Assembly (NCBI GenBank): GCA_031280115.1
Contig: JAITHF010000022.1
Span: 1 to 5,961, forward strand
Source of the DNA: Spirochaetaceae bacterium
GTDB lineage: Bacteria; Spirochaetota; Spirochaetia; Treponematales; Breznakiellaceae
Reading direction: 5' to 3'
DNA length: 5,961 nt
This document shows, one piece after another, positions 1 through 5,961 of this stretch. Made by a program: the position numbers and the translations under genes. Each line of letters opens with the position of its first letter. The stretch's first letter is position 1. The notes beneath the pieces are model-generated. The model saw nothing but the letters and a program-made list of their open reading frames with translations, was not told where the DNA came from and ran no database searches.

Positions 1-147
1 AAAAGGTATGCCGATTTCCACAAGGTCAGTGCCGGCGTCTATCATGGCCAGAATAAACTCCTCGCTCTTTTCGATGTTCGGGTCCCCGGCAGTCAAAAAG
101 CCGATAAACGCCTTGCCCCTTTTGAAGGCGTTCCCTATCCTACTCAT
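1..147 (-). CDS. trpA: Tryptophan synthase alpha subunit, N-terminal part (cut by window edge)
   Basis: The first 49 codons of a gene leaving the left edge. TrpA cleaves indole-3-glycerol phosphate to indole and glyceraldehyde 3-phosphate in the cytoplasm, and the indole is channelled to TrpB in the alpha2-beta2 complex. The translation begins [17 protein letters not shown] and continues with the TrpA hallmarks LTAGDPN (residues 18-24) and DLVEIGIPF (41-49). The Glu of VEIGIPF corresponds to the catalytic Glu49 of the enteric enzyme. The second catalytic residue, an Asp, lies beyond the edge. The ATG sits inside the end of trpB: the bases ATGAGTAG hold both the trpA start and the trpB stop, an 8-base overlap that suggests translational coupling. 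A GGGAAGG Shine-Dalgarno (154-160) lies 6 bases upstream. Identification is secure from these motifs and the trpB neighbour; the rest of the gene cannot be judged. Confidence 0.95.
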   Translation of the reverse strand, partial: MSRIGNAFKRGKAFIGFLTAGDPNIEKSEEFILAMIDAGTDLVEIGIPF

Positions 148-1402
148 GGACAGCCTTCCCGCGATACCGCGCAATGGCGGCCACGTCTTTGTCCCCCCGC
201 CCCGACAGGTTGACGATAATAATCTGGTCCCGCCCCAGCGCCGGCGCCAGCGCCCTTGCCCGAGCCACGGCGTGGGCGCTCTCCACTGCCGGAATAATCC
301 CCTCGGTTCTGGCCAGATACTCAAAGGCCGCCACCGCCTCCTCGTCAGTAACCGCCGCATACTCAGCCCTGCCGGTATCATAGAGATAGGCGTGTTCCGG
401 CCCGACCCCCGGATAGTCAAGCCCTGCGGACAGGGAATACACCGGCGCGATCTGCCCCTCGCTGTTCTGGCAGAAATAAGACTTCATGCCGTGAAACACC
501 CCGACGCTCCCCTTGGTAATCGTGGCCGCGTGGCGGTCAGTGCCAATCCCCTGCCCCGCGGCTTCGCAGCCGATAAGGCGCACCTCCTTGTCCGGTATAA
601 ACGCATGAAAAACGCCGATAGCGTTGCTTCCGCCGCCTACGCAGGCGATTATGGCCGCAGGAAGGCGGCCCTCTTGACGGAGTATCTGCTCCCGGGCCTC
701 CCTGCCGATGACGCTCTGGAAATCCCGTACCATAAGGGGGAACGGATGGGGGCCCATGACAGACCCAAGGACGTAATGGGTGTCATGCACCCGCCGGACC
801 CACTCCCGCATGGTTTCGTTCACCGCGTCTTTGAGGGTTTGGGTGCCGGAAGTAACCGGATGCACCAGAGCGCCGAGAAGCTCCATGCGGTACACGTTGA
901 GGGACTGGCGCTCCATGTCTTCTTTGCCCATAAACACCTCGCACTCAAGCCCCATGAGCGCCGCGGCGGTGGCAGCGGCGACCCCGTGCTGGCCCGCGCC
1001 GGTTTCGGCGATGATTCTTGTTTTGCCCATTTTCTTCGCAAGGAGGGCCTGCCCCAGGACGTTATTAATTTTGTGGGACCCTGTGTGGTTAAGGTCTTCC
1101 CGTTTCAGATAGATTTTGGCGCCCCCCAGGTCAGCGGTCATTTTTGCCGCGTAATAGAGGAGGGAGGGCCTTCCGGCGTACTGTTTGAGCAGGCCGTCAA
1201 GTTCGGAAACAAAGCGCGGGTCCGCCTTATAACGGCAGTACGCTCTTTCAAGGGAATGTATCTCGTTCATCAATGTTTCCGGTATATACTGCCCTCCGTA
1301 GGGTCCGAACCTGCCCGGGCGGGTTTCTGTTTTTTCCATTTTTTCCATTTTTTCCATTTTTTCCATTGGTTCAATCGTTTTAATTGTTTCAATCGTTTCC
1401 AT
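140..1402 (-). CDS. trpB: Tryptophan synthase beta subunit, with repeat-derived N-terminal extension
   Basis: PLP enzyme that condenses indole with L-serine to L-tryptophan, working with TrpA. From the ATG at 1402 it has 420 residues; the family usually has about 395-410. Visible in order: [10 protein letters not shown] near residue 30, the PLP lysine in HTGSHKINN (Lys111), the catalytic Glu133 in AETGAGQHG, the phosphate-binding GGGSNAIG (256-263), and SGRGDKD near the C-terminus (400-406). This is the TrpB1 type that partners TrpA, not the TrpB2 type. The start is uncertain. An in-frame ATG at 1417 adds five residues (MVFCI) and has GAGGG 13 bases upstream, which is far. That ATG also lies inside the best -10 box, so 1402 is preferred. 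The first 25-odd residues ([24 protein letters not shown]) come from a 9-base tandem repeat, and three more ATGs occur within it. The catalytic core looks intact. Confidence 0.97.
   Translation of the reverse strand: METIETIKTIEPMEKMEKMEKMEKTETRPGRFGPYGGQYIPETLMNEIHSLERAYCRYKADPRFVSELDGLLKQYAGRPSLLYYAAKMTADLGGAKIYLKREDLNHTGSHKINNVLGQALLAKKMGKTRIIAETGAGQHGVAAATAAALMGLECEVFMGKEDMERQSLNVYRMELLGALVHPVTSGTQTLKDAVNETMREWVRRVHDTHYVLGSVMGPHPFPLMVRDFQSVIGREAREQILRQEGRLPAAIIACVGGGSNAIGVFHAFIPDKEVRLIGCEAAGQGIGTDRHAATITKGSVGVFHGMKSYFCQNSEGQIAPVYSLSAGLDYPGVGPEHAYLYDTGRAEYAAVTDEEAVAAFEYLARTEGIIPAVESAHAVARARALAPALGRDQIIIVNLSGRGDKDVAAIARYRGKAVHE
1319..1399 (-). repeat. In-frame 9-base tandem repeat at the 5' end of trpB
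   Basis: Nine consecutive 9-base units read on the minus strand: GAAACGATT, GAAACAATT, AAAACGATT, GAACCAATG, then GAAAAAATG three times, GAAAAAACA, and a decayed GAAACCCGC. Three units (1337-1363) are identical and the outer ones are diverged. Because the unit is 9 bases, gain or loss of copies keeps the trpB frame and only changes the length of an E-x-I / E-K-M leader peptide. Each GAAAAAATG unit carries a six-A run, prone to slippage, and its own ATG. Confidence 0.9.
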
Positions 1403-1412
1403 AATGCAAAAG

Positions 1413-1441
1413 ACCATACTGTTTATTTATCCCTCTGTCAA
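1413..1441 (-). promoter_or_regulatory. Candidate sigma-70-type promoter for trpBA
   Basis: A perfect -35 TTGACA (1436-1441) and a -10 TATGGT (1413-1418, four of six consensus bases) are separated by exactly 17 bases. Transcription would be expected to begin about 7 bases past the -10, near 1405-1406. That leaves only about three bases before the ATG at 1402. The upstream ATG (1415-1417) lies inside the -10 itself and would not be transcribed. This is a sequence match only. Confidence 0.55.
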
Positions 1442-1544
1442 CCCTCTTTCTCCCGTCCCAATCCGATTTGCCGGGGCGCAAGGCCCCCTCCAAAACCCCT
1501 GTGAACGCGCCGCGCTATGAGCCGCGGGGGGCTGTGGAGGGTTG
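1418..1544 (-). other. Spacer between the hem fusion gene and trpB, rich in inverted repeats
   Basis: No gene is seen in these 127 bases. Read on the minus strand, three pairings are possible: CCGCG/CGCGG with an 8-base loop (1510-1527), GGGGC/GCCCC with a 5-base loop (1473-1487), and a longer-range 7-base pairing around CCCTCC/GGAGGG (1486-1492 with 1535-1541) that encloses the first. None is followed by a T run, so a classical intrinsic terminator is not supported. The trpB promoter occupies the left end of the spacer. I saw no leader peptide with clustered Trp codons and no T-box sequence. Confidence 0.4.
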
Positions 1545-3923
1545 TCAAAGCGCGGTGAAGGACTCAAGGGTTTCGACCATGCTTTCAAGGGACGCGCAGG
1601 GGGACGTCAAGGTTTCCATGCCGTACTTTGCGGCGGCTTTGGCGGTTTCCCCGCCTATGCAGAGGGCTTTATACGCTTTGAGGCTTCCGGCGCCGAAGGC
1701 TGACGCAAAGCCCTCAACGGTGGAAGCGCTGGTAAAGGCGACCCAGTTCAAATTTTCAAGCAGGAGCTCCCGGTACGCCGGGTCTTCATACCGGTTAAGA
1801 GGGCGGGTGTCATAAATGGGAACGTCCAGCACCGTATGCCCGGCGTCAAGAAGGGGAGCGGTAACGCCGCCGGTTCCGATGCGGGAGCGGGGGATAATGA
1901 TGCGCTCCCCGGCTTTCGCGGCCAAGGCAAGTTCCCGCCCCAGGTCAGCGCCGGTGAAGCGCCGGGGCATGAGGTCCGGCAGTATCCCCCGCTCTTCAAG
2001 GGCCGCCCCTGTGGCGCTCCCGATAACGCCGAACTTAAAACCGCTCAGACGCCGTATGTCTTTTCCCGCGTCTTTGAGTTTCTGGAAAAACACGGCCACC
2101 CCAAAGGGGCTGGTAAACACGAGCCAGCCCCCCCCTTCTTCGAGCAGCCCCGGAAGTTCCGGCGCCGGAAGGGGCACGGTCTCGATGGCCGGTATGGACA
2201 CTGCCTCGGCGCCGCGGCTGTACAAGAGGTCTTGCAGCCTTGAGCCGCGACCTGCGGGCCGGGTTACCCCCACGCGGACCCCCCAAAGGGGCTTTGCTTC
2301 CACCCAGGAGAGCGCCGGCGCAAGGCCGCATACCTTGCCTATGATGATGAGCGCCGGAGTCTTCACCGGCGCCGCGGCGAGGGCGGACACCGGCGCGGTT
2401 AGTACCTGCTGTTCGGCGGTGGTTCCTCGGACAATCACGGCCCCGGGGGTGTCAGGGTCAAGCCCGGCCCCAAGGAGGCCGGAGCAGACCTGTTCCAGCG
2501 CCGCGCCTCCCATGAGAAAGATAAAGGTGCCGCCGGCTTTCACCAGCGCGGCATAGTCAATAGCCCCGGCCCCGCCGCGCCCGCTCCTGCCGGTAATGAT
2601 GTGTACCTGAGACGAGTAATCCCGATGGCTTACCGGTATGCCCGCGTATGCCGGCGCGGCAAGGGCGGAGGTGACTCCGGGCACCACCTCAACAGGAATA
2701 CCCAGGGCCCTGAGCCAGGCCATCTCTTCGCCGCCCCTGCCGAACAGGAAAGGGTCCCCCCCTTTAAGGCGCGCCACCTGTTTGCCTTCGGCGGCTTTTT
2801 CCGCCAGTATCCGGTTAATAGCGTCCTGACTCATCGCGTGGGATCCGGCGCGTTTCCCTACATACACGATCTCCGCCTGAGGGGGGATACGGGACAGCAC
2901 CCCTTTTCCAAGGAGGTTGTCAAACAGCACCACCTCCGCCCCGCGCAGCGCCTTGTCAGCCTTGAGGGTCAAGAGCTCCCCGTCCCCCGGGCCCGCGCCG
3001 ATAAGCTGCACCCTGCCGCGCTTCCCTTGGGAACGGGCCCGGAGGGTGAGGGCGAGAATCTTCCCCAGATACGGGGCCTCCCGAGGCGCCCCTGTTATGG
3101 CGCCGGTTATGGCCGCATCCGAATCTTCCGGCACATACATACCCGTCAAAGAGAGTATGCCTTGGGCAATCACCGCGTAGGCCGCGATAGGCGCGGTACA
3201 CCCGCCGTCCAAGGCTTTCACAAAGGCCCGCTCAGCGGAGGAACAGAGGCGGCTCTCCGGATTGTCCAGCGCCGCCAGAACCTCCGGCAGCTCCCTGTCC
3301 CGGGCGGTTACTGCCAGCGTCCCCTGCCCCGCGGCGGGGATAATCTCCTCCGGCTCAAAGACCCGGTACGCCCGCTCCGCAAGCCCAAGGCGGATAAGGC
3401 CCGCCATTGCCAGCACCAGCCCCCCGTAATATCCTGCGTCAAGTTTCGCAAGGCGGGTCAGCACGTTCCCCCGAATATCCGCGACAGGCCAGTCAGGGAA
3501 GAGGCCGGCAAGCTGGGCCTTCCTGCGCCTGCTTGAACAGCCCAGGGGCGCGGAAAAATCAGGCGCCCCCTGCCCCGCCGGCAGGACAAGCGCGTCTCTG
3601 GGGTCTTCCCGGAGGCTGTACGCGCCGATCGCCAGCCCGCAAGGCATCTCAGGGGGGATGTCCTTCAAGCTGTGAACCCCAAGGTCTATCCGGCGTTCAA
3701 GGAGCGCCGCGTCAAGCTCCTTCACGAACAGCCCCTTGCCGCCTGCCCGGTCAAGGCGCTGTTCCAGAAGCAGGTCCCCAGAGGTCTTCATGGTTATATG
3801 CGTCAGCGCCGCGCCTGCAAAGGCGGCGCCCAGCAGGGCGATAATCTGTTCGGCCTGCGCCGCCGCAAGGGGGCTTTCCCTGCTCCCCACCCGCAGGGAC
3901 AGGTTAGTGAAAGGGGTACTCAT
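1545..3923 (-). CDS. Trifunctional HemC-CobA-HemD fusion: porphobilinogen deaminase, uroporphyrinogen-III C-methyltransferase and uroporphyrinogen-III synthase
   Basis: A 792-residue cytoplasmic protein with three complete enzyme domains. Residues 1-295 are HemC (four porphobilinogen to hydroxymethylbilane): [28 protein letters not shown] with the catalytic Asp88, [14 protein letters not shown], and the dipyrromethane-cofactor Cys242 in [11 protein letters not shown]. Residues 304-535 are CobA/SUMT (two SAM methylations giving precorrin-2): [65 protein letters not shown], and the FLMGG loop. Residues 545-792 are HemD (ring closure to uroporphyrinogen III): [27 protein letters not shown] with the conserved Tyr, and [11 protein letters not shown]. 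Linkers are only about 10 residues. The ATG at 3923 is chosen because HemC homology starts there and AAGGAAAGG (3933-3941) lies 9 bases upstream; the frame is open to 4067 but that stretch is coded by the lipoprotein gene, which it overlaps by 20 bases. No precorrin-2 dehydrogenase/chelatase domain is present. Confidence 0.95.
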   Translation of the reverse strand: MSTPFTNLSLRVGSRESPLAAAQAEQIIALLGAAFAGAALTHITMKTSGDLLLEQRLDRAGGKGLFVKELDAALLERRIDLGVHSLKDIPPEMPCGLAIGAYSLREDPRDALVLPAGQGAPDFSAPLGCSSRRRKAQLAGLFPDWPVADIRGNVLTRLAKLDAGYYGGLVLAMAGLIRLGLAERAYRVFEPEEIIPAAGQGTLAVTARDRELPEVLAALDNPESRLCSSAERAFVKALDGGCTAPIAAYAVIAQGILSLTGMYVPEDSDAAITGAITGAPREAPYLGKILALTLRARSQGKRGRVQLIGAGPGDGELLTLKADKALRGAEVVLFDNLLGKGVLSRIPPQAEIVYVGKRAGSHAMSQDAINRILAEKAAEGKQVARLKGGDPFLFGRGGEEMAWLRALGIPVEVVPGVTSALAAPAYAGIPVSHRDYSSQVHIITGRSGRGGAGAIDYAALVKAGGTFIFLMGGAALEQVCSGLLGAGLDPDTPGAVIVRGTTAEQQVLTAPVSALAAAPVKTPALIIIGKVCGLAPALSWVEAKPLWGVRVGVTRPAGRGSRLQDLLYSRGAEAVSIPAIETVPLPAPELPGLLEEGGGWLVFTSPFGVAVFFQKLKDAGKDIRRLSGFKFGVIGSATGAALEERGILPDLMPRRFTGADLGRELALAAKAGERIIIPRSRIGTGGVTAPLLDAGHTVLDVPIYDTRPLNRYEDPAYRELLLENLNWVAFTSASTVEGFASAFGAGSLKAYKALCIGGETAKAAAKYGMETLTSPCASLESMVETLESFTAL

Positions 3924-4578
3924 CGGGGACAGCCTTTCCTTGGGGGAGGATGCCTTCGGCGTCAAGCCGTTCAAGGATAAAGGATTGGTCAAACACCCGC
4001 GCCAGGCCCGCGCCTTGGGCGCGGGTGAAATACAGCGTGATTTTAAGGGACCTTCTGGGCCGGTCACTGTTGCTTGACAGGGTGTTCTCCGCTTCCCGCT
4101 GGAATACCGTAAAATAGGGGTTGTCCCCCTTGAACTGGTATCCGGCCTCGATAACCGGAAACGCCCGGGCGTTCACCGAAAAAGACACCTGCCCCCATTC
4201 GGTTTTGCCCTTAACGGCGCCGTAGGCCCGGCGGGCTTTCGCCGGCGGGAGGCTGAGGTTCCCCGCCTCGAAATCGGTCCGGTAGCGGGCGAGGGCATCG
4301 CTGAAGGCCCGGCGGTTTTGGCGGTTCCAGAATTGGCGGTAGGTTACGGTCTCGTAGGTAAACTGGAGGTACGCAGTGTCAGTACGGGGGTCAAACACCA
4401 CTGGCACGGCCTTCTCGGTCAAGCCTTGGGAAAAGAACTTGTCAAACGAAACCGAAACGGATCCAAGGGTAAACGGGTCAGCGTCGGCAACCATGTCAGG
4501 GTTTGGCGGGGCGCCGGCGCAGGAAACGGCCAGGGCGCACGCGGCTATCAGGGCTGCTGCGGGTATACGGTGGTGCAT
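3904..4578 (-). CDS. Predicted lipoprotein of unknown function
   Basis: A 224-residue protein that I cannot assign to a family. The N-terminus has a short basic region (MHHR), a hydrophobic stretch (residues 6-19) and Cys20 in LAVSC, a relaxed lipobox of the kind spirochaetes accept. Cys14 in LIAAC matches the strict motif but would leave a very short signal. The mature part starts GAPPNPD, usual for a flexible tether, and is then soluble, rich in Phe, Tyr and short beta-like stretches, with no further membrane segment. It should be anchored on the periplasmic side of the inner membrane or on the outer membrane. There is no Shine-Dalgarno before the ATG; instead a -10-like TATGGT ends 6 bases before it, which suggests a leaderless mRNA. 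Its last 20 bases overlap the start of the hemC-cobA-hemD gene, so the two are probably co-translated. A role in tetrapyrrole metabolism is only inferred from position. Confidence 0.8.
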   Translation of the reverse strand: MHHRIPAAALIAACALAVSCAGAPPNPDMVADADPFTLGSVSVSFDKFFSQGLTEKAVPVVFDPRTDTAYLQFTYETVTYRQFWNRQNRRAFSDALARYRTDFEAGNLSLPPAKARRAYGAVKGKTEWGQVSFSVNARAFPVIEAGYQFKGDNPYFTVFQREAENTLSSNSDRPRRSLKITLYFTRAQGAGLARVFDQSFILERLDAEGILPQGKAVPDEYPFH

Positions 4579-4584
4579 AGTTAT

Positions 4585-4613
4585 ACCATAGACGAAGGCG
4601 CGGCGGATTGCAA
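4585..4613 (-). promoter_or_regulatory. Candidate promoter for the lipoprotein-hem fusion operon
   Basis: A -35 TTGCAA (4608-4613) and a -10 TATGGT (4585-4590) stand 17 bases apart. After the -10 come six bases (ATAACT) and then the ATG of the lipoprotein gene, so the expected start of transcription falls on or beside the A of the ATG. No ribosome binding site lies upstream of this ATG, which fits a leaderless transcript. It lies in the 57-base gap after pdxY; no terminator is seen there, so read-through from pdxY is also possible. Confidence 0.45.
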
Positions 4614-4635
4614 CGCAGCCGGCAGGGCCCCCCTT

Positions 4636-5514
4636 TTATACACAGGCCGCGCTGAATGATGAAGAAGGCGCGGCAAGCTCGCTTTGGGCCTGGATGATAC
4701 GCAGTTCTTTGGAGCCCCCGGCAAACGTGGCCTGCATAATGCCGTACACCGAGGCGGCGGTCATCTCAAGCGCCTGTTTTACGCTGCCGGTTTCAAGGTA
4801 GCGGGAGAGGAACACTGCGGCGGTCAGGTCTCCTGAGCCGGCCATGCCCGCGGGGAAGGGGAACTCAGGGGTGCTGATGCGATACAGGGCGCTTCCGTCT
4901 GAGGCGATCATCTCAATACGCTCTTGAGGGGGGATTTTTTCGGTTGTAAGGGGGCTTATGCCGTCGCGGAAACTGGTAACAAGCACCACCTTGGGCCCCT
5001 GTTCATGCGCCGCGGCAACGGCGTCTTTGGTTTTGGCAAAGGTTGAGGTGTCAAGCCCGGTCAGGGCCTCAAGTTCAAACTGGTTGGGGGTAATAATGTC
5101 CGCAAGGCCGATAACGCTGCGCTTAAAAACCTCCAGTATCCCGGGTTTGACATAAAAGCCCCGCCCCAGGTCCCCCATGACCGGATCGCAGCAGTACAGC
5201 GCCGCAGGGTTGGCGTCCTTGACCCGCCGCACCGCGTTCATCACGGCGCCGCCGATTTCAGGGGCGCCCATGTAGCCTGAGAGCACTGCGGCGCAGTGAT
5301 GCAGGACCCCCCGTTCCGCAAGCCCCTGAACCAGGTCTTCTGCCAGGTCCGCGCCGAGGGCCTGCCCGCGCCAGGCGCCGTAGCCGGTATGATTGGAGAA
5401 TTCCACCGTATTGATTGCCCAGACTTCGTGTCCGAGGCGCTGGAGGGGGAACGCAGCGGCGGTGTTTCCTGCGTATCCGTATACCACATGGGATTGAATT
5501 GATAAGACAGCCAT
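4636..5514 (-). CDS. pdxY: Pyridoxal/pyridoxamine kinase of the PdxY type
   Basis: Cytoplasmic salvage kinase of the ribokinase-like family that phosphorylates pyridoxal (and more weakly related vitamers) with ATP to make pyridoxal 5'-phosphate. The 292 residues compare with 287 in the E. coli protein, and the alignment by eye runs end to end: [17 protein letters not shown] (4-20), [12 protein letters not shown] (35-46), VLSGYMG (77-83), CCDPVMGD (108-115), TPNQFELE (142-149), and the anion-hole and catalytic Asp229 in [18 protein letters not shown] and FSNHT are typical of PdxY/PdxK rather than of the bifunctional ThiD kinases. The ATG at 5514 is chosen because it begins at the conserved [10 protein letters not shown] and has AAGGAAGG (5524-5531) 9 bases upstream; the open frame extends to 5571 but those 19 residues have no family match. 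Its product is the cofactor needed by TrpB downstream. Confidence 0.96.
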   Translation of the reverse strand: MAVLSIQSHVVYGYAGNTAAAFPLQRLGHEVWAINTVEFSNHTGYGAWRGQALGADLAEDLVQGLAERGVLHHCAAVLSGYMGAPEIGGAVMNAVRRVKDANPAALYCCDPVMGDLGRGFYVKPGILEVFKRSVIGLADIITPNQFELEALTGLDTSTFAKTKDAVAAAHEQGPKVVLVTSFRDGISPLTTEKIPPQERIEMIASDGSALYRISTPEFPFPAGMAGSGDLTAAVFLSRYLETGSVKQALEMTAASVYGIMQATFAGGSKELRIIQAQSELAAPSSSFSAACV

Positions 5515-5554
5515 AGAGAGGTACCTTCCTTGGGCGTGGTGTTGTATAGTAGAG

Positions 5555-5585
5555 GGAACGTCTGGGCGCACGGCCCGGCTGTTCC
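5555..5585 (-). other. Hairpin in the predicted pdxY leader
   Basis: GGAAC pairs with GTTCC at the ends (5555-5559 with 5581-5585), enclosing a second stem GGGC/GCCC with a 5-base loop (5564-5576); the two stems are separated by a small internal loop. It sits between the candidate promoter and the Shine-Dalgarno of pdxY. No T run follows and no known riboswitch class was recognised. Confidence 0.35.
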
Positions 5586-5597
5586 GGTCTTGAGGGG

Positions 5598-5627
5598 GTT
5601 ATACACCCAAAACCGCCCCTTACTCAA
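5598..5627 (-). promoter_or_regulatory. Candidate promoter for pdxY
   Basis: A -35 TTGAGT (5622-5627) and a -10 TATAAC (5598-5603, five of six consensus bases) are separated by 18 bases. This would give a leader of about 75 bases before the pdxY ATG, containing the hairpin at 5555-5585 and the Shine-Dalgarno at 5524-5531. Sequence match only. Confidence 0.4.
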
Positions 5628-5632
5628 CCCCC

Positions 5633-5863
5633 CAGCCGAAGGCTGTTTCAGGTGCTTCTCGCGGTGCGAGGGTTTGCACGTTTAGTCACAACCCCGAAGC
5701 GGCGCCTCAGCGGAATTCGATAGCGCACGGGCGCGAGGCAGGAAGCCTTTAGGGGTGGGTTTGGGGGAACTGGTTCCTCCAAATTCTCTTAAAAAGCGCA
5801 AGCGAAGCGCAGCGCATAAAAAAGCCTCCAAAAAGCCTGCACAGGGCGCATTTGGGGCAGGCT
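5633..5863. other. Intergenic stretch rich in hairpins and short repeats, without a convincing gene
   Basis: Inverted repeats: CAGCC/GGCTG around GAA (5633-5645); GTGC/GCAC enclosing CTCGC/GCGAG (5652-5679); an 11-base stem with one G-T wobble at 5760-5783, extendable to 14 pairs on the plus strand; and AGCCTGC/GCAGGCT (5834-5863). Short direct repeats: AAAAAGCCTCC then AAAAAGCCTGC (5819-5840) and a run of AAGCG/AGCGC units (5795-5815). An 83-codon minus-strand frame crosses it (5933-5682) but looks low-complexity and unlike a folded protein. The layout would suit a dispersed intergenic repeat or a structured RNA; the window has no second copy to prove it. Confidence 0.4.
5818..5863 (-). terminator. 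Intrinsic-terminator-like hairpin on the minus strand
   Basis: On the minus strand AGCCTGC (5857-5863) pairs perfectly with GCAGGCT (5834-5840) around a 16-base loop, followed at once by four T (5830-5833) and, after GGAGGC, by six more T (5818-5823). The large loop weakens it. It would stop leftward transcripts that enter from the right edge before they reach the pdxY promoter. Confidence 0.4.
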
Positions 5864-5878
5864 CAACAGGCAGGCCGG

Positions 5879-5913
5879 AGCATACAGCACCATCCCGCAA
5901 CAAACCGTATGCT
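5879..5913. promoter_or_regulatory. Operator-like inverted repeat beside a possible plus-strand start codon
   Basis: AGCATAC (5879-5885) and GTATGCT (5907-5913) are exact inverted copies separated by 21 bases. The right arm abuts an ATG at 5914 and overlaps a further GCTATGCT (5911-5918), an inverted copy of AGCATAGC. The spacing would suit a binding site for a dimeric regulator, but two 7-base arms could also arise by chance. Confidence 0.25.
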
Positions 5914-5961
5914 ATGCTTGAATATACCATCAAACGGCAGATAAAAAAGTCTGTATTTGAC
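5914..5961 (+). CDS. Possible start of a plus-strand gene running off the right edge
   Basis: An ATG at 5914 opens a frame with no stop to the window end, 16 codons reading MLEYTIKRQIKKSVFD. The lysine-rich, plausible protein-like sequence and the lower G+C of these bases differ from the preceding intergenic stretch. There is no Shine-Dalgarno upstream and no good promoter. The gene would be divergent from pdxY. I do not recognise the family, and the fragment is too short to decide; chance is a real alternative. Confidence 0.3.
   Translation, partial: MLEYTIKRQIKKSVFD

Noticed and set aside
1319..1399. CRISPR-like or programmed frameshift element in the trpB repeat
   Set aside because: Units are 9 bases, contiguous without spacers, and in-frame; the A runs do not form a standard slippery heptamer in the trpB frame.
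8..1504. A 498-codon plus-strand open frame antisense to trpB
   Set aside because: It is the shadow of trpB in G+C-rich DNA; trpB on the other strand has every catalytic motif, while this frame is Pro/Arg/His-rich with no recognisable domain.
2601..3536. A 311-codon plus-strand frame and other long frames opposite the hem fusion gene
   Set aside because: Low-complexity shadow translations; the minus strand codes conserved enzyme domains throughout.
3924..4067. Extending the HemC-CobA-HemD protein by 48 residues to the upstream in-frame start at 4067
   Set aside because: The extra residues have no HemC similarity, lie within the lipoprotein gene, and the ATG at 3923 has a good Shine-Dalgarno and matches the family N-terminus.
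5515..5571. Extending PdxY to the upstream in-frame start at 5571
   Set aside because: The added 19 residues do not match the family, and the frame would translate through the Shine-Dalgarno at 5524-5531 that serves the ATG at 5514.
5515..5961. Cobalamin, TPP or other known riboswitch upstream of pdxY
   Set aside because: I looked for the conserved cobalamin and TPP box sequences on the minus strand and did not find them.

Overview
All four well-supported gene groups lie on the minus strand, so they read from right to left. The DNA is G+C-rich, roughly 58-60% by eye, with dense coding and short Shine-Dalgarno-led genes. The organism is a bacterium that makes its own tryptophan and uroporphyrinogen-derived tetrapyrroles. 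A lipoprotein with a loose lipobox and a HemC fused to HemD would fit a spirochaete (Treponema-like; a HemC-HemD fusion is known in Leptospira). That placement is only an inference.

In transcription order from the right: positions 5515-5961 hold no convincing complete gene. They contain several inverted repeats, a terminator-like hairpin on the minus strand, a possible plus-strand gene start running off the right edge, and a candidate promoter for pdxY. pdxY (5514-4636) encodes a PdxY-type pyridoxal/pyridoxamine kinase. After a 57-base gap comes a 224-residue predicted lipoprotein of unknown function (4578-3904). It overlaps by 20 bases a 792-residue protein (3923-1545) that joins three enzymes in one chain: porphobilinogen deaminase (HemC), uroporphyrinogen-III C-methyltransferase (CobA/SUMT) and uroporphyrinogen-III synthase (HemD). 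A 127-base spacer with inverted repeats and a good sigma-70-type promoter follows. Then come trpB (tryptophan synthase beta, 1402-140) and the first 49 codons of trpA (147-1), overlapping by 8 bases.

The three-domain protein could turn four porphobilinogens into hydroxymethylbilane, close it to uroporphyrinogen III and methylate it to precorrin-2, the branch leading to cobalamin and siroheme. PdxY salvages pyridoxal phosphate, the cofactor of TrpB, although physical proximity is the only link seen here.

Most worth a second look: the HemC-CobA-HemD fusion; an in-frame 9-base tandem repeat that lengthens the N-terminus of TrpB by about 25 residues; two promoters with the same TATGGT -10 box placed so that the mRNAs would be leaderless or nearly so; and the hairpin-rich intergenic stretch right of pdxY.
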